Shown: piece by piece, positions 1-6,659 of the stretch
Numbering within the stretch: the stretch's first letter is position 1
Layout of the letters: each line of letters begins with the position of its first letter
Source of the DNA: Candidatus Gastranaerophilales bacterium
Lineage (GTDB): Bacteria; Cyanobacteriota; Vampirovibrionia; Gastranaerophilales; Gastranaerophilaceae
Assembly (NCBI GenBank): GCA_905235825.1
Contig: CAJONH010000052.1
Coordinates: forward strand, 1 to 9,803
Direction of reading: 5' to 3'
DNA: 9,803 nt
Translations under genes and position numbers: made by a program
Notes under the pieces: generated by a model
What the model saw: the letters and a program-made list of their open reading frames with translations, nothing else
Database searches by the model: none
What the model was told of the DNA's origin: nothing

Positions 1-18
1 ACCATTAAGATTTAAATA

Positions 19-252
19 ATGCAAGATGAAGATTTAAAATTATATATCGCAATTGGCAAAATTTTGAGAAAAGCAAGACTTGAAAAAGGCATGAAATTTA
101 CCATTTTTTGTTATGAAAATGATATTTCAAAATCGACACTTAACAATATAGAGAATGCTACAAAACAAACATATTTTTCAAAAATTGCCAAAGTAATTAA
201 TTTTTTAGATATGTGTTTGAAAACGGTTTTAATAAGCACGATGAAGGCATGA
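19..252 (+). CDS. Small XRE-like helix-turn-helix protein, probably C-terminally altered
   Basis: A 77-residue protein whose residues about 8-60 read like a Cro/CI (XRE) DNA-binding domain: an amphipathic first helix with IGKILRKARLEKG, then a helix-turn-helix region around NDISKSTLNNIENATK, then a closing helix KIAKVINFL. It would bind DNA as a small repressor-type regulator; its target is unknown. The only in-frame start is the ATG at 19, since a stop (TAA) lies at 13-15, and no clear ribosome site is visible in the 18 bases before it. After residue 65 the sequence (CLKTVLISTMKA) no longer looks like the end of such a domain. The next frame, starting at 213, reads FENGFNK, a more natural continuation of the HTH. 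A frameshift near 211-216 is therefore likely. The gene abuts and overlaps a recombinase remnant, which fits an origin on a mobile element. The HTH call is moderately sure; whether the gene still works is uncertain. Confidence 0.55.
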   Translation: MQDEDLKLYIAIGKILRKARLEKGMKFTIFCYENDISKSTLNNIENATKQTYFSKIAKVINFLDMCLKTVLISTMKA

Positions 253-527
253 TGAAAAACATAGAAGAATGGAAAATTGAACGTAGAACATTATTCCTTG
301 AAGAACAAGAATTATTAAAAGCAACTGAAACATTTTTTGAACAGTCGAACTGTTTATTAGAATTCTGCAAAAACTGTCATAGAGCCTTTTTACAGGGTAA
401 TGCAGAACAAAAACGAAAAATCGTGCAAATTGTGTGTTCGAATTTTTCTTATGACGGTGAGACATTAGACATAGTGCCTAATTCCGTCTTTAAAGTAAAC
501 ATCAAAAATAACTTAAGCAATAAAAAA

Positions 528-539
<12 letters not shown>
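213..539 (+). pseudogene. C-terminal remnant of a large serine site-specific recombinase
   Basis: About 108 codons, open from a GTG at 213 (an ATG pair lies at 249-254), with no catalytic domain. Large serine recombinases commonly end with a coiled coil followed by a short beta segment. Here there is a charged coiled-coil stretch (EEWKIERRTLFLEEQELLKA), then FCKNCHRAFLQGNAEQKRKIVQIV, then CSNFSYDGETLDIVPNSVFK. The last part matches the typical recombinase ending of the type 'GNxxEKRxIVxxVxSNFxxxGxxLxIxPNSVFK'. The N-terminal resolvase domain with its catalytic serine and the zinc-ribbon region are missing; upstream lies the HTH gene, in another frame. The reading frame ends at 537-539, inside the acceptor arm of the opposite-strand tRNA-Asn gene (528-599), so its last four codons are tRNA sequence. 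I infer a decayed integrative element that used this tRNA end. Recognition of the recombinase tail is fairly sure; the start and any function are not. Confidence 0.6.
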
Positions 540-599
<60 letters not shown>

Positions 600-613
600 A
601 TAACTCTATTTAT

Positions 614-641
614 ATATTATCAAAAATATTTATATTGTAAA
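614..641 (-). promoter_or_regulatory. Putative sigma-70 promoter of tRNA-Asn
   Basis: On the minus strand, TTTACA (641-636) and TAATAT (619-614) are separated by 16 bases. The expected start is near 607, about eight bases before the mature tRNA 5' end. The elements overlap the proposed -35 of the divergent pdxJ promoter, so the two may compete for polymerase. Confidence 0.45.
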
Positions 642-662
642 TAGCTTTTTTTTGTTTATTAT
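635..662 (+). promoter_or_regulatory. Putative pdxJ promoter
   Basis: TTGTAA (635-640) and TATTAT (657-662) lie 16 bases apart, 33 bases before the pdxJ start. The match is moderate and the region is very AT-rich, so other -10 choices such as TATAAA at 662-667 are possible. Confidence 0.3.
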
Positions 663-694
663 ATAAATTGTCGGATTTTTTATGAGGAATAGTC

Positions 695-1402
695 ATGCTT
701 TTAGGTGTTAATATTGATCATATTGCTACTTTACGTAATGCTCGTGGAGAATATAATCCTTCTCCGATAGAAGGTGCTAAAATTTGTATGAATGCAGGTG
801 CTAATGGAATTACAGCCCATTTACGTGAAGACAGACGCCATATCAAAGATGACGATATTAGAGAACTAAAAAAATTAGGTTTTAGGCTGAATATGGAAAT
901 GGCAGCAACAGATGAAATGCAAAAAATTGCACTTTCACTCATTCCTGATGCTTGCTGTATTGTTCCTGAAAAACGTCAGGAAATTACTACGGAAGGCGGA
1001 CTTGATGTTGCTTCGCAGCAGGAAAGAATGAATAAATTTGTCAAACCGCTTGTTGATAAAGGTATCCTTGTCAGCATGTTTATTGATCCTGATGAAAATC
1101 AAATTCTCGCTTCATTTAAAACAGGTGCTCAATATATAGAACTCCATACAGGTTCATATTCTCGTGCTTTTAATACTGATAAGGAAGAAGCAGAATTTCA
1201 GAAACTTAAATCAGCAGCTGAATTTGCCCAAAAATTAGGACTTAAAGTTAATGCCGGTCATGGTTTAGATTATGAAAATGTTCATCGTATGCACGAAATT
1301 AAAGGTCTTGAAGAACTTAACATCGGTCACAGCATTATCTCACGTTCTATTTTTAAAGGACTTGAAAATGCCGTTACAGAAATGATTAATTTGATTAAAT
1401 AA
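695..1402 (+). CDS. pdxJ: Pyridoxine 5'-phosphate synthase PdxJ
   Basis: Cytosolic enzyme of the DXP-dependent vitamin B6 pathway. It condenses 1-deoxy-D-xylulose 5-phosphate with 3-amino-2-oxopropyl phosphate (the PdxA product) to give pyridoxine 5'-phosphate. The 235-residue length is normal for the family, and a single TIM-barrel domain fills the whole protein. Clear landmarks are LGVNIDHIATLRNARG (3-18), TAHLREDRRHI (40-50) with His42, NMEMA (66-70) with Glu68, VPEKRQEITTEGGLDV (90-105), NAGHGLDY (186-193) with His189, and LNIGHSII (208-215). His42, Glu68 and His189 align with the catalytic residues His45, Glu72 and His193 of the E. coli enzyme. A good ribosome site, GAGGA (684-688), lies six bases before the ATG, fixing the start. 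No other B6 gene is in the window. It is followed on the same strand by a gene of unknown function, 90 bases downstream, so a shared transcript is possible but not shown. Confidence 0.97.
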   Translation: MLLGVNIDHIATLRNARGEYNPSPIEGAKICMNAGANGITAHLREDRRHIKDDDIRELKKLGFRLNMEMAATDEMQKIALSLIPDACCIVPEKRQEITTEGGLDVASQQERMNKFVKPLVDKGILVSMFIDPDENQILASFKTGAQYIELHTGSYSRAFNTDKEEAEFQKLKSAAEFAQKLGLKVNAGHGLDYENVHRMHEIKGLEELNIGHSIISRSIFKGLENAVTEMINLIK

Positions 1403-1404
1403 AT

Positions 1405-1439
1405 CTTAATAATTTTATATTATATAAGCAAATTTTTTT
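1405..1439 (+). terminator. Weak terminator-like hairpin after pdxJ
   Basis: CTTAATAA (1405-1412) can pair with TTATATAAG (1420-1428) with one bulged base, and seven T follow at 1433-1439 after a five-base gap. The stem is almost pure A-T, so termination would be inefficient; it may be an accident of base composition. Confidence 0.2.
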
Positions 1440-1492
1440 ATTTACATATCTTGTATATCCGTTAATTATGCTTAAGGGAGATTCAAATAATT

Positions 1493-1894
1493 ATGTCTGA
1501 TATATTTGGAACCATGCCTATTCCGTATTCTATCCGGCCCATTAATAAAAAAATACAGGTCTCGACACTTAATACTTCTAATTTGAATCAGCCTATTGAT
1601 AAAACCACTCACGACTATATCAATTTTTCAAATAATGAAAAAAATACGGAAAACAGTTTTGTTTCATGTATCAAAAAAAGTACTCGTGACAGTGTTATTG
1701 CAGCTTCACTTGTCTATACGGCAGGGAGTGTTTTTAATCATTTCAGATGTAACACCGCTGAAACAGCTAATGAAACGGTATGGAAAATTCCGAGCAAAAC
1801 ACTCGCTATCGGCACAGGAATTTTATCTGCAGCAGCAAGTTTATGGACTTTATATACGGCAAAAAAAATGTCTGATAATGAAATAAATAAATGA
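1493..1894 (+). CDS. Hypothetical two-helix membrane protein
   Basis: I do not recognise this 133-residue protein. Its first 60 residues are polar, rich in Asn, Ser and Thr, with no signal peptide (it begins MSDIFGTMPIPYS). Two hydrophobic, Ala/Gly-rich segments follow: about 67-81 (SVIAASLVYTAGSV) and about 103-122 (TLAIGTGILSAAASLWTLYT). The second is followed by KKM, suggesting a hairpin with both ends on the cytosolic side. The ribosome site AAGGGAG (1474-1480) lies 12 bases before the ATG, somewhat far but convincing in this AT-rich setting. It sits between pdxJ and uvrB (43 bases before uvrB) and shares no obvious role with either. Its style, a polar low-complexity N-terminus followed by small-residue helices, resembles the two large unknown proteins at the right of the window, but I see no clear shared motif. 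An antisense or overlapping frame is a poorer explanation than this one. Confidence 0.6.
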   Translation: MSDIFGTMPIPYSIRPINKKIQVSTLNTSNLNQPIDKTTHDYINFSNNEKNTENSFVSCIKKSTRDSVIAASLVYTAGSVFNHFRCNTAETANETVWKIPSKTLAIGTGILSAAASLWTLYTAKKMSDNEINK

Positions 1895-1920
1895 CCGTTT
1901 TTGTTGATAGATTCATTTTA

Positions 1921-1926
1921 TATAAT
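1921..1926 (+). promoter_or_regulatory. TATAAT box just before uvrB
   Basis: A perfect -10 hexamer ends 11 bases before the uvrB start, which would put the transcript start near 1933, within about five bases of the ATG. No good -35 is seen at 16-18 bases (TTGATA at 1904-1909 is only 11 bases away) and there is no TGn extension. No LexA-type box is visible. Confidence 0.3.
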
Positions 1927-1937
1927 AAAATATTATT

Positions 1938-3923
1938 ATGGAAAAACAATTTGAAATTTGCTCTAAATATAAACCCTCAGGCGATCAGCCTAAAGCAATA
2001 AAACAGCTTACGGAAGGACTACTTGCAGGATATGATGCACAGACTCTTTTGGGTATTACAGGTTCAGGAAAAACCTTCACTATAGCAAATGTTATAGAAA
2101 AAATTCAAAAACAAACACTCGTAATTGCTCATAATAAAACCCTTGCAGCTCAATTATACAACGAATTTAAAGAACTTTTTCCGAATAATGCAGTAGAATA
2201 TTTCATTTCATACTATGACTACTATCAGCCGGAAGCATATATCCCCGGTAGTGATACGTATATTGAAAAATCTGCAACAATAAATGATGAAATTGACAGA
2301 CTCCGCCATAATACAACAAGAAGTTTATATGAAAGAAATGATGTTATAGTTGTTGCTTCCGTAAGCTGTATATACGGTTTAGGTCTGCCTGAACAATATC
2401 TTTCAAGTGCATTAAAAATTGAAGTCGGCGACGAAATAGACAGAAATGCGTTTCTTTCTGAACTCGTAAAAATTCAATATACCAGAAATGACTTGGAATT
2501 ACAGCGTTCAACGTTCCGCCCCAGAGGCGATAATATTGAAATCATGCCGGCTTATGAAAAAATGGTTACCCGTATTTCTTTATTTGGTGATGAAGTTGAA
2601 AAAATTACAAGAATAAATCCTGTTTCAGGTGAAATAATAGAAAATGTTGATTCTACAGTTATTTTCCCTGCTGTCCATTATATTTCGGGCGATGAAGATA
2701 AAGAAGAAACAATAAAAATGATAAGAGCCGAAATGAAAGAACAGGTGAAAAAATTTGAATTTGAAAATAAATTAATAGAAGCACAAAGAATTGAACAACG
2801 TACAAATTATGACATAGAAATGATAAAAGAAATGGGCTATTGCAGCGGTATCGAAAATTATTCAAGAATTTTGGAACGACGCCCTGTTGGAAGTGCACCC
2901 TCAACTCTTTTGGATTATTTTAATGATGATTTTTTACTTGTTATAGATGAATCTCATGTATCAATTCCTCAATTAAAAGCTATGTATAATGGTGATCAGG
3001 CTAGAAAATCAGTTCTAGTTGACTACGGTTTCAGATTACCGAGTGCAAAGGATAACCGCCCCCTAAAATTTGAGGAGTTTTGGTCAAAATTGGGACAGAA
3101 AATATTTGTAAGTGCAACTCCTTCTGACTTTGAAAAATCTGTTTCCAATCAATTGGTTGAGCAAATTATAAGGCCTACAGGACTTGTTGACCCCGAAATT
3201 TTTGTACGCCCTACACTCAATCAAGTTGATGATTTGATTTCTGAAATAAAAAAAGTAACAGATAAAAAAGAAAGAATTTTGGTTACAACACTTACTAAAA
3301 AAATGGCAGAAGATTTAACTGATTACTTATTGCAACTGGGAATAAAAGTAAGATATCTTCATAGTGAAATTGCATCAATGGAAAGAGTTGAAATTCTTCG
3401 TGATTTAAGATTGGGTATGTTTGATGTTCTCATAGGAGTAAATTTATTACGAGAAGGACTTGATATACCTGAAGTTTCGCTTGTTGCAATAATGGATGCC
3501 GATAAAGAAGGATTTCTTCGCAGTGAAACAAGTTTAATACAAACAATAGGTCGTGCAGCCAGAAATGTATGTTCTAAGGTTATTATGTATGCGGATAAAA
3601 TAACTGACAGTATGGCTGCTGCAATAAATGAAACCGAACGCAGACGTAAAATTCAGCTTGAATATAATAAAACACATAATATAATACCAAAAACAATCAA
3701 AAAACCTGTTGAAAATAATCTTTTACAGCTTGTTGCAAGTTATAGAAATATAGACGATATTGTTGCGGAAGAAATGGTCGAAAACAATATAACCGAAAAA
3801 GATTTACCAAAACTTCTTGATAACCTTGAAAAAGCAATGAAAAAAGCAGCCTCGCTTCTTGATTTTGAACGGGCTGCTGAAATTAGAAATCAAATAAAAA
3901 AACTTAAAAATCTTACTTTTTAA
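1938..3923 (+). CDS. uvrB: UvrABC excinuclease subunit B
   Basis: Central subunit of nucleotide excision repair. It is loaded on DNA by UvrA, verifies damage using its helicase fold and beta-hairpin, then recruits UvrC for incision. The 661 residues make a full-length protein. Seen in order: SGDQPKAI (14-21), Walker A GITGSGKT (39-46), the beta-hairpin aromatic motif YYDYYQPEAYIP (92-103), the Walker B-like VIDESH with Asp337-Glu338, helicase motif VI QTIGRAAR (535-542), and a C-terminal UVR domain (about 622-657, LLDFERAAEIRNQIKKL) that contacts UvrC. The start at 1938 is set by the family N-terminus; no Shine-Dalgarno site precedes it, and a TATAAT box close by suggests a very short leader. 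Alternatively it is translated from a longer transcript that includes the 133-residue gene. The end overlaps the convergent membrane-protein gene by 11 bases. No uvrA or uvrC is in the window. Confidence 0.98.
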   Translation: MEKQFEICSKYKPSGDQPKAIKQLTEGLLAGYDAQTLLGITGSGKTFTIANVIEKIQKQTLVIAHNKTLAAQLYNEFKELFPNNAVEYFISYYDYYQPEAYIPGSDTYIEKSATINDEIDRLRHNTTRSLYERNDVIVVASVSCIYGLGLPEQYLSSALKIEVGDEIDRNAFLSELVKIQYTRNDLELQRSTFRPRGDNIEIMPAYEKMVTRISLFGDEVEKITRINPVSGEIIENVDSTVIFPAVHYISGDEDKEETIKMIRAEMKEQVKKFEFENKLIEAQRIEQRTNYDIEMIKEMGYCSGIENYSRILERRPVGSAPSTLLDYFNDDFLLVIDESHVSIPQLKAMYNGDQARKSVLVDYGFRLPSAKDNRPLKFEEFWSKLGQKIFVSATPSDFEKSVSNQLVEQIIRPTGLVDPEIFVRPTLNQVDDLISEIKKVTDKKERILVTTLTKKMAEDLTDYLLQLGIKVRYLHSEIASMERVEILRDLRLGMFDVLIGVNLLREGLDIPEVSLVAIMDADKEGFLRSETSLIQTIGRAARNVCSKVIMYADKITDSMAAAINETERRRKIQLEYNKTHNIIPKTIKKPVENNLLQLVASYRNIDDIVAEEMVENNITEKDLPKLLDNLEKAMKKAASLLDFERAAEIRNQIKKLKNLTF

Positions 3924-4617
3924 CTTCTATTACAGGAATTACATCGTCATATAAATCCGAAAAATAAACCATAGACACATAAAATGAAATTACTATGTAT
4001 ATATATTTTAAAATTTCAGTAGTAATATGATTTACTCCAAACATTTGCTGTAAAAAGAAAAATAAACAAATATAAGAAACAACAAAAATGATTGCAAACT
4101 GTATTAAAAATACTATAAAATTCATAATAAAATTACCCGAAGCACCAAATATAATGCCTAATCTGAATGCATCAGTAAATTTACCTCTGGCAGCATATAA
4201 TACCAGCGGAATTATCATGAAAGGCATCATAAATAACAACGCTAATCCGTAAAAAATATTTTTTACAACTACAGGCACAGGAATTGTGCTGAGCAAATAT
4301 ACAATTGCACAGGAAATAACCAAACCTGTTAAAACAGCAAAAAAACTGCCTATGGACTTTAATATAATATCGAGTATATTCGTAAATCCCGGATACAGAG
4401 GATATTGATTATTAATATTACGATACATTGCAACGGTTGCATATCCTAAGAACACCATCCCTATTACGGCATAGATTATATATTGGATATCTGCAGCCGG
4501 AATATATTTAGGCAGTTGATTAACTGCAAAATATAAAACATATACAGCTATCGCTGCTTTGAAAACCCACCACTGATCACCCAATGAACTTCTTATTGTT
4601 CCAATTAATGAAGCCAT
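3913..4617 (-). CDS. Six-helix membrane protein, DUF4013-like
   Basis: A 234-residue integral membrane protein with about six hydrophobic segments: 18-35, 44-64, 88-110, 118-141, 162-189 and 202-219. Two places resemble DUF4013 proteins as I remember them. GYATVAMYRNINNQYPLYPGFTN (58-80) recalls the motif where a helix is followed by R-N-x-x-x-x-x-x-P-L-P. YAARGKFTDAFRLG (141-154) recalls the 'YaxxGxFxxAFRxg' segment. DUF4013 has no known biochemical function, and this assignment needs a profile search. The ribosome site GGAGA (4631-4627) lies nine bases before the ATG and fixes the start. The gene is 58 bases downstream of ftsH on the same strand, and a strong-looking promoter lies between or inside that junction, so it can be transcribed with ftsH or alone. 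Its 3' end overlaps uvrB tail to tail by 11 bases. Confidence 0.75.
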   Translation of the reverse strand: MASLIGTIRSSLGDQWWVFKAAIAVYVLYFAVNQLPKYIPAADIQYIIYAVIGMVFLGYATVAMYRNINNQYPLYPGFTNILDIILKSIGSFFAVLTGLVISCAIVYLLSTIPVPVVVKNIFYGLALLFMMPFMIIPLVLYAARGKFTDAFRLGIIFGASGNFIMNFIVFLIQFAIIFVVSYICLFFFLQQMFGVNHITTEILKYIYIVISFYVSMVYFSDLYDDVIPVIEVKK

Positions 4618-4660
4618 ACCTAACTATCTCCTTTTACTTAATTTTATTTTTTATTTCTTT

Positions 4661-4689
4661 ATTATATAATACCCTTTATAATTTTTCAA
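4661..4689 (-). promoter_or_regulatory. Strong sigma-70-type promoter of the DUF4013-like gene
   Basis: On the minus strand TTGAAA (4689-4684) and a perfect TATAAT (4666-4661) are separated by exactly 17 bases. The -35 lies in the last codons of ftsH. The predicted start near 4654 gives a leader of about 37 bases. This is one of the best promoter matches in the window. Confidence 0.6.
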
Positions 4690-6547
4690 TAAACTCATCA
4701 CCTTTTATTTTTGCAATAATATTTGTTACATCTTCGTTATCAAGGGTTTCTTTTTCAAGCAATTCCTTTGATATTGCTTCTAACAAATCTCTGTTTTCAT
4801 CAAGGACTTGTTTTGCTTTTTCATATTGTTCATCAATTATTTTCTTAACTTCTCTGTCCAAATCGGCGGCAAATTCTTCGGAAAAATCTCTTGTAGTACC
4901 AAAATCTCTGCCCATAAAAACATGCTCCTGGGATTTGCCATAAGTCATAGGCCCCATTTTCTCGGACATTCCCCACTGCGATACCATTTTTTTTGCAAGC
5001 TCCGTTACTTTTTCCAAATCATTTGAAGCACCCGTTGAAATTCTGTCTTTACCGTATATAAGTTCTTCAGCTACCCTTCCGCCCAAAGTCATTTTTATTT
5101 GGTCTAACAGTTTTGCTTTACTTACGTGTACTTTATTATCTTCCGGTTTTGTCCATGTAATACCAAGAGCATAACCTCTCGGAATAATTGTTACTTTATG
5201 AAGTTCATCGCAATCTTTAAGTAATTTTGCAAGTAATGCGTGTCCGACTTCATGGTACGATGTAATTTCTTTATCTTCATCCGTCATTACTCTGCTTTTC
5301 TTTTCAATACCTGCTATAACTCTGTCTATGGCAGCATCAATTTCGTCCATATTTATTACTGTTTTATTTTTTCTTGCAGCTAAAAGTGCAGATTCATTTA
5401 AAAGACTTTGAAGGTCTGCCCCTGTAAATCCGGGGGTGCGTTTTGCCAAAACTTTTAAATCTACATCTTTATCCAACGGTTTACCTTTAGCATGAACCTC
5501 CAGTATTTTTTCTCTGCCTTTTACATCAGGCAGACTGACCATAATTTGTCTGTCAAATCTTCCCGGTCTTAAAAGAGCATTATCCAATATGTCGGGTCTG
5601 TTTGTAGCTGCAAGAATTATAATATTTGTGTTACCGTCAAATCCGTCCATTTCAACAAGAAGCTGATTTAATGTTTGTTCTCTTTCATCATGCCCCCCGC
5701 CTAAACCGGCACCTCTTTGTCTGCCTACCGCATCAATTTCATCAATGAAGACAATACATGGTTGATGTTTTTTTGCCTGTTCAAATAAATCCCTGACTCT
5801 TGAAGCACCAACACCCACAAACATTTCAACAAAGTCAGAACCGCTTATTGAAAAGAAAGGAACACCGGCTTCACCTGCAACAGCTTTTGCCATTAATGTT
5901 TTACCGGTACCGGGAGCACCAACGAGCAATACTCCTTTTGGAATTTTAGCACCCAGCTTAAGATATTTTTCTCCATTTTTAAGAAAATCAACTATTTCTT
6001 CAAGTTCCTGTTTTTCTTCATCAATGCCTGCGACATCGTTGAATGTAATTTTAACTTTACTGTCAAGCATTAATTTAGCTTTACTTTTGCTGAAAGAAAG
6101 AGCCTGAGAACCTCCTGCCTGAATTATTTTTGCAAGAATGATAAAAAAGCCTATTATCAATAAAATCGGGAATGCAGTACCAAATATTCCCATAAAATGC
6201 GATGTTTCATTTGCTTTTTTAATATCTATATTTACATTATTTTCTTCCAATAGTTTATATACTGATGCATCATTTGCGGGAATGTTTACTTTATATCTTA
6301 AATATGCTTTTCCAAGTTCTTTACCGGATGCATCTTTTGAAATAATCTCGTCGTTAAAAGGAATTGCATTAATTGTTTCATTATTTATAACAACTTCTTT
6401 TATTTCAGCATCTTTAACCTTGTTTAAGAATTCCGTATAAGAAAGTATTTTGGTAGATGTAGCAGGCCCTGATATAAAACTTGATATAAGTGCCAAAATC
6501 AAAATACCAATGACAATCCATATCCCTACCGACTGATTTTTATTCAT
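4676..6547 (-). CDS. ftsH: ATP-dependent zinc metalloprotease FtsH
   Basis: Membrane-anchored AAA+ protease that forms hexamers and unfolds and degrades membrane and short-lived cytosolic proteins. The 623 residues show the standard layout. TM1 is at 8-27, followed by an extracytoplasmic domain at about 30-115 and TM2 at 120-142. The AAA+ module has Walker A GAPGTGKT (210-217), pore motif FVG (243-245), Walker B IVFIDEID (265-272) and a second region of homology at TNRPDILDNALLRPGRFDRQ (315-334). The M41 peptidase domain has zinc motif HEVGH (432-436) and the third zinc ligand Asp510 in STGASNDLEK. All key residues are present, so it should be active. A small variation is ALGITWTKPED (460-470), where the family usually has more hydrophobic or Gln-rich residues. 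The ribosome site AGGGG (6560-6556) lies eight bases before the ATG. It has its own promoter just upstream, overlapped by an inverted repeat. Confidence 0.98.
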   Translation of the reverse strand: MNKNQSVGIWIVIGILILALISSFISGPATSTKILSYTEFLNKVKDAEIKEVVINNETINAIPFNDEIISKDASGKELGKAYLRYKVNIPANDASVYKLLEENNVNIDIKKANETSHFMGIFGTAFPILLIIGFFIILAKIIQAGGSQALSFSKSKAKLMLDSKVKITFNDVAGIDEEKQELEEIVDFLKNGEKYLKLGAKIPKGVLLVGAPGTGKTLMAKAVAGEAGVPFFSISGSDFVEMFVGVGASRVRDLFEQAKKHQPCIVFIDEIDAVGRQRGAGLGGGHDEREQTLNQLLVEMDGFDGNTNIIILAATNRPDILDNALLRPGRFDRQIMVSLPDVKGREKILEVHAKGKPLDKDVDLKVLAKRTPGFTGADLQSLLNESALLAARKNKTVINMDEIDAAIDRVIAGIEKKSRVMTDEDKEITSYHEVGHALLAKLLKDCDELHKVTIIPRGYALGITWTKPEDNKVHVSKAKLLDQIKMTLGGRVAEELIYGKDRISTGASNDLEKVTELAKKMVSQWGMSEKMGPMTYGKSQEHVFMGRDFGTTRDFSEEFAADLDREVKKIIDEQYEKAKQVLDENRDLLEAISKELLEKETLDNEDVTNIIAKIKGDEFIEKL

Positions 6548-6577
6548 TTTCTGAACCCCTGTTTACTATCATGCTAG

Positions 6578-6606
6578 ATTATAACAATTTAAAGCAGTAT
6601 TGAAAA
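6578..6606 (-). promoter_or_regulatory. Extended -10 promoter of ftsH
   Basis: On the minus strand TTTTCA (6606-6601), a 17-base spacer, and TATAAT (6583-6578) preceded by TGT, giving the extended -10 form TGnTATAAT. The predicted start near 6571 gives a short leader of about 24 bases carrying the AGGGG ribosome site. No CIRCE element is seen. Confidence 0.6.
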
Positions 6607-6611
6607 TACTG
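6595..6611 (-). repeat. Perfect inverted repeat over the ftsH -35
   Basis: CAGTATTGAAAATACTG is a perfect 7-bp inverted repeat around a 3-base centre, and it covers the -35 hexamer of ftsH. As DNA it has the form of an operator; as RNA of the upstream gene (511 residues, ending at 6660) it could form a hairpin, but no T run follows, so it is a poor terminator. Confidence 0.5.
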
Positions 6612-6659
6612 ATATAATTCTATCATAAATAAACATAGTTTTACAGTGATTTGAAAATT

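Noticed and set aside
229..465. Minus-strand open frame opposite the recombinase remnant
   Set aside because: Cys/Phe-rich low-quality sequence with no domain likeness; it is the antisense of a frame that matches a recombinase tail.
1895..1937. LexA/SOS box before uvrB
   Set aside because: I searched by eye for the common bacterial LexA patterns (CTGT-N8-ACAG, GAAC-N4-GTTC, and the cyanobacterial GTAC type) and found none.
4584..4943. Plus-strand 119-codon open frame across the ftsH 3' end
   Set aside because: Antisense of FtsH coding sequence and of the promoter and start of the membrane gene; its composition is that of a reversed AT-rich gene.
6595..6611. Inverted repeat as a terminator for the 511-residue gene
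   Set aside because: No T run follows the stem on the minus strand; its position on the ftsH -35 favours a DNA-level role.
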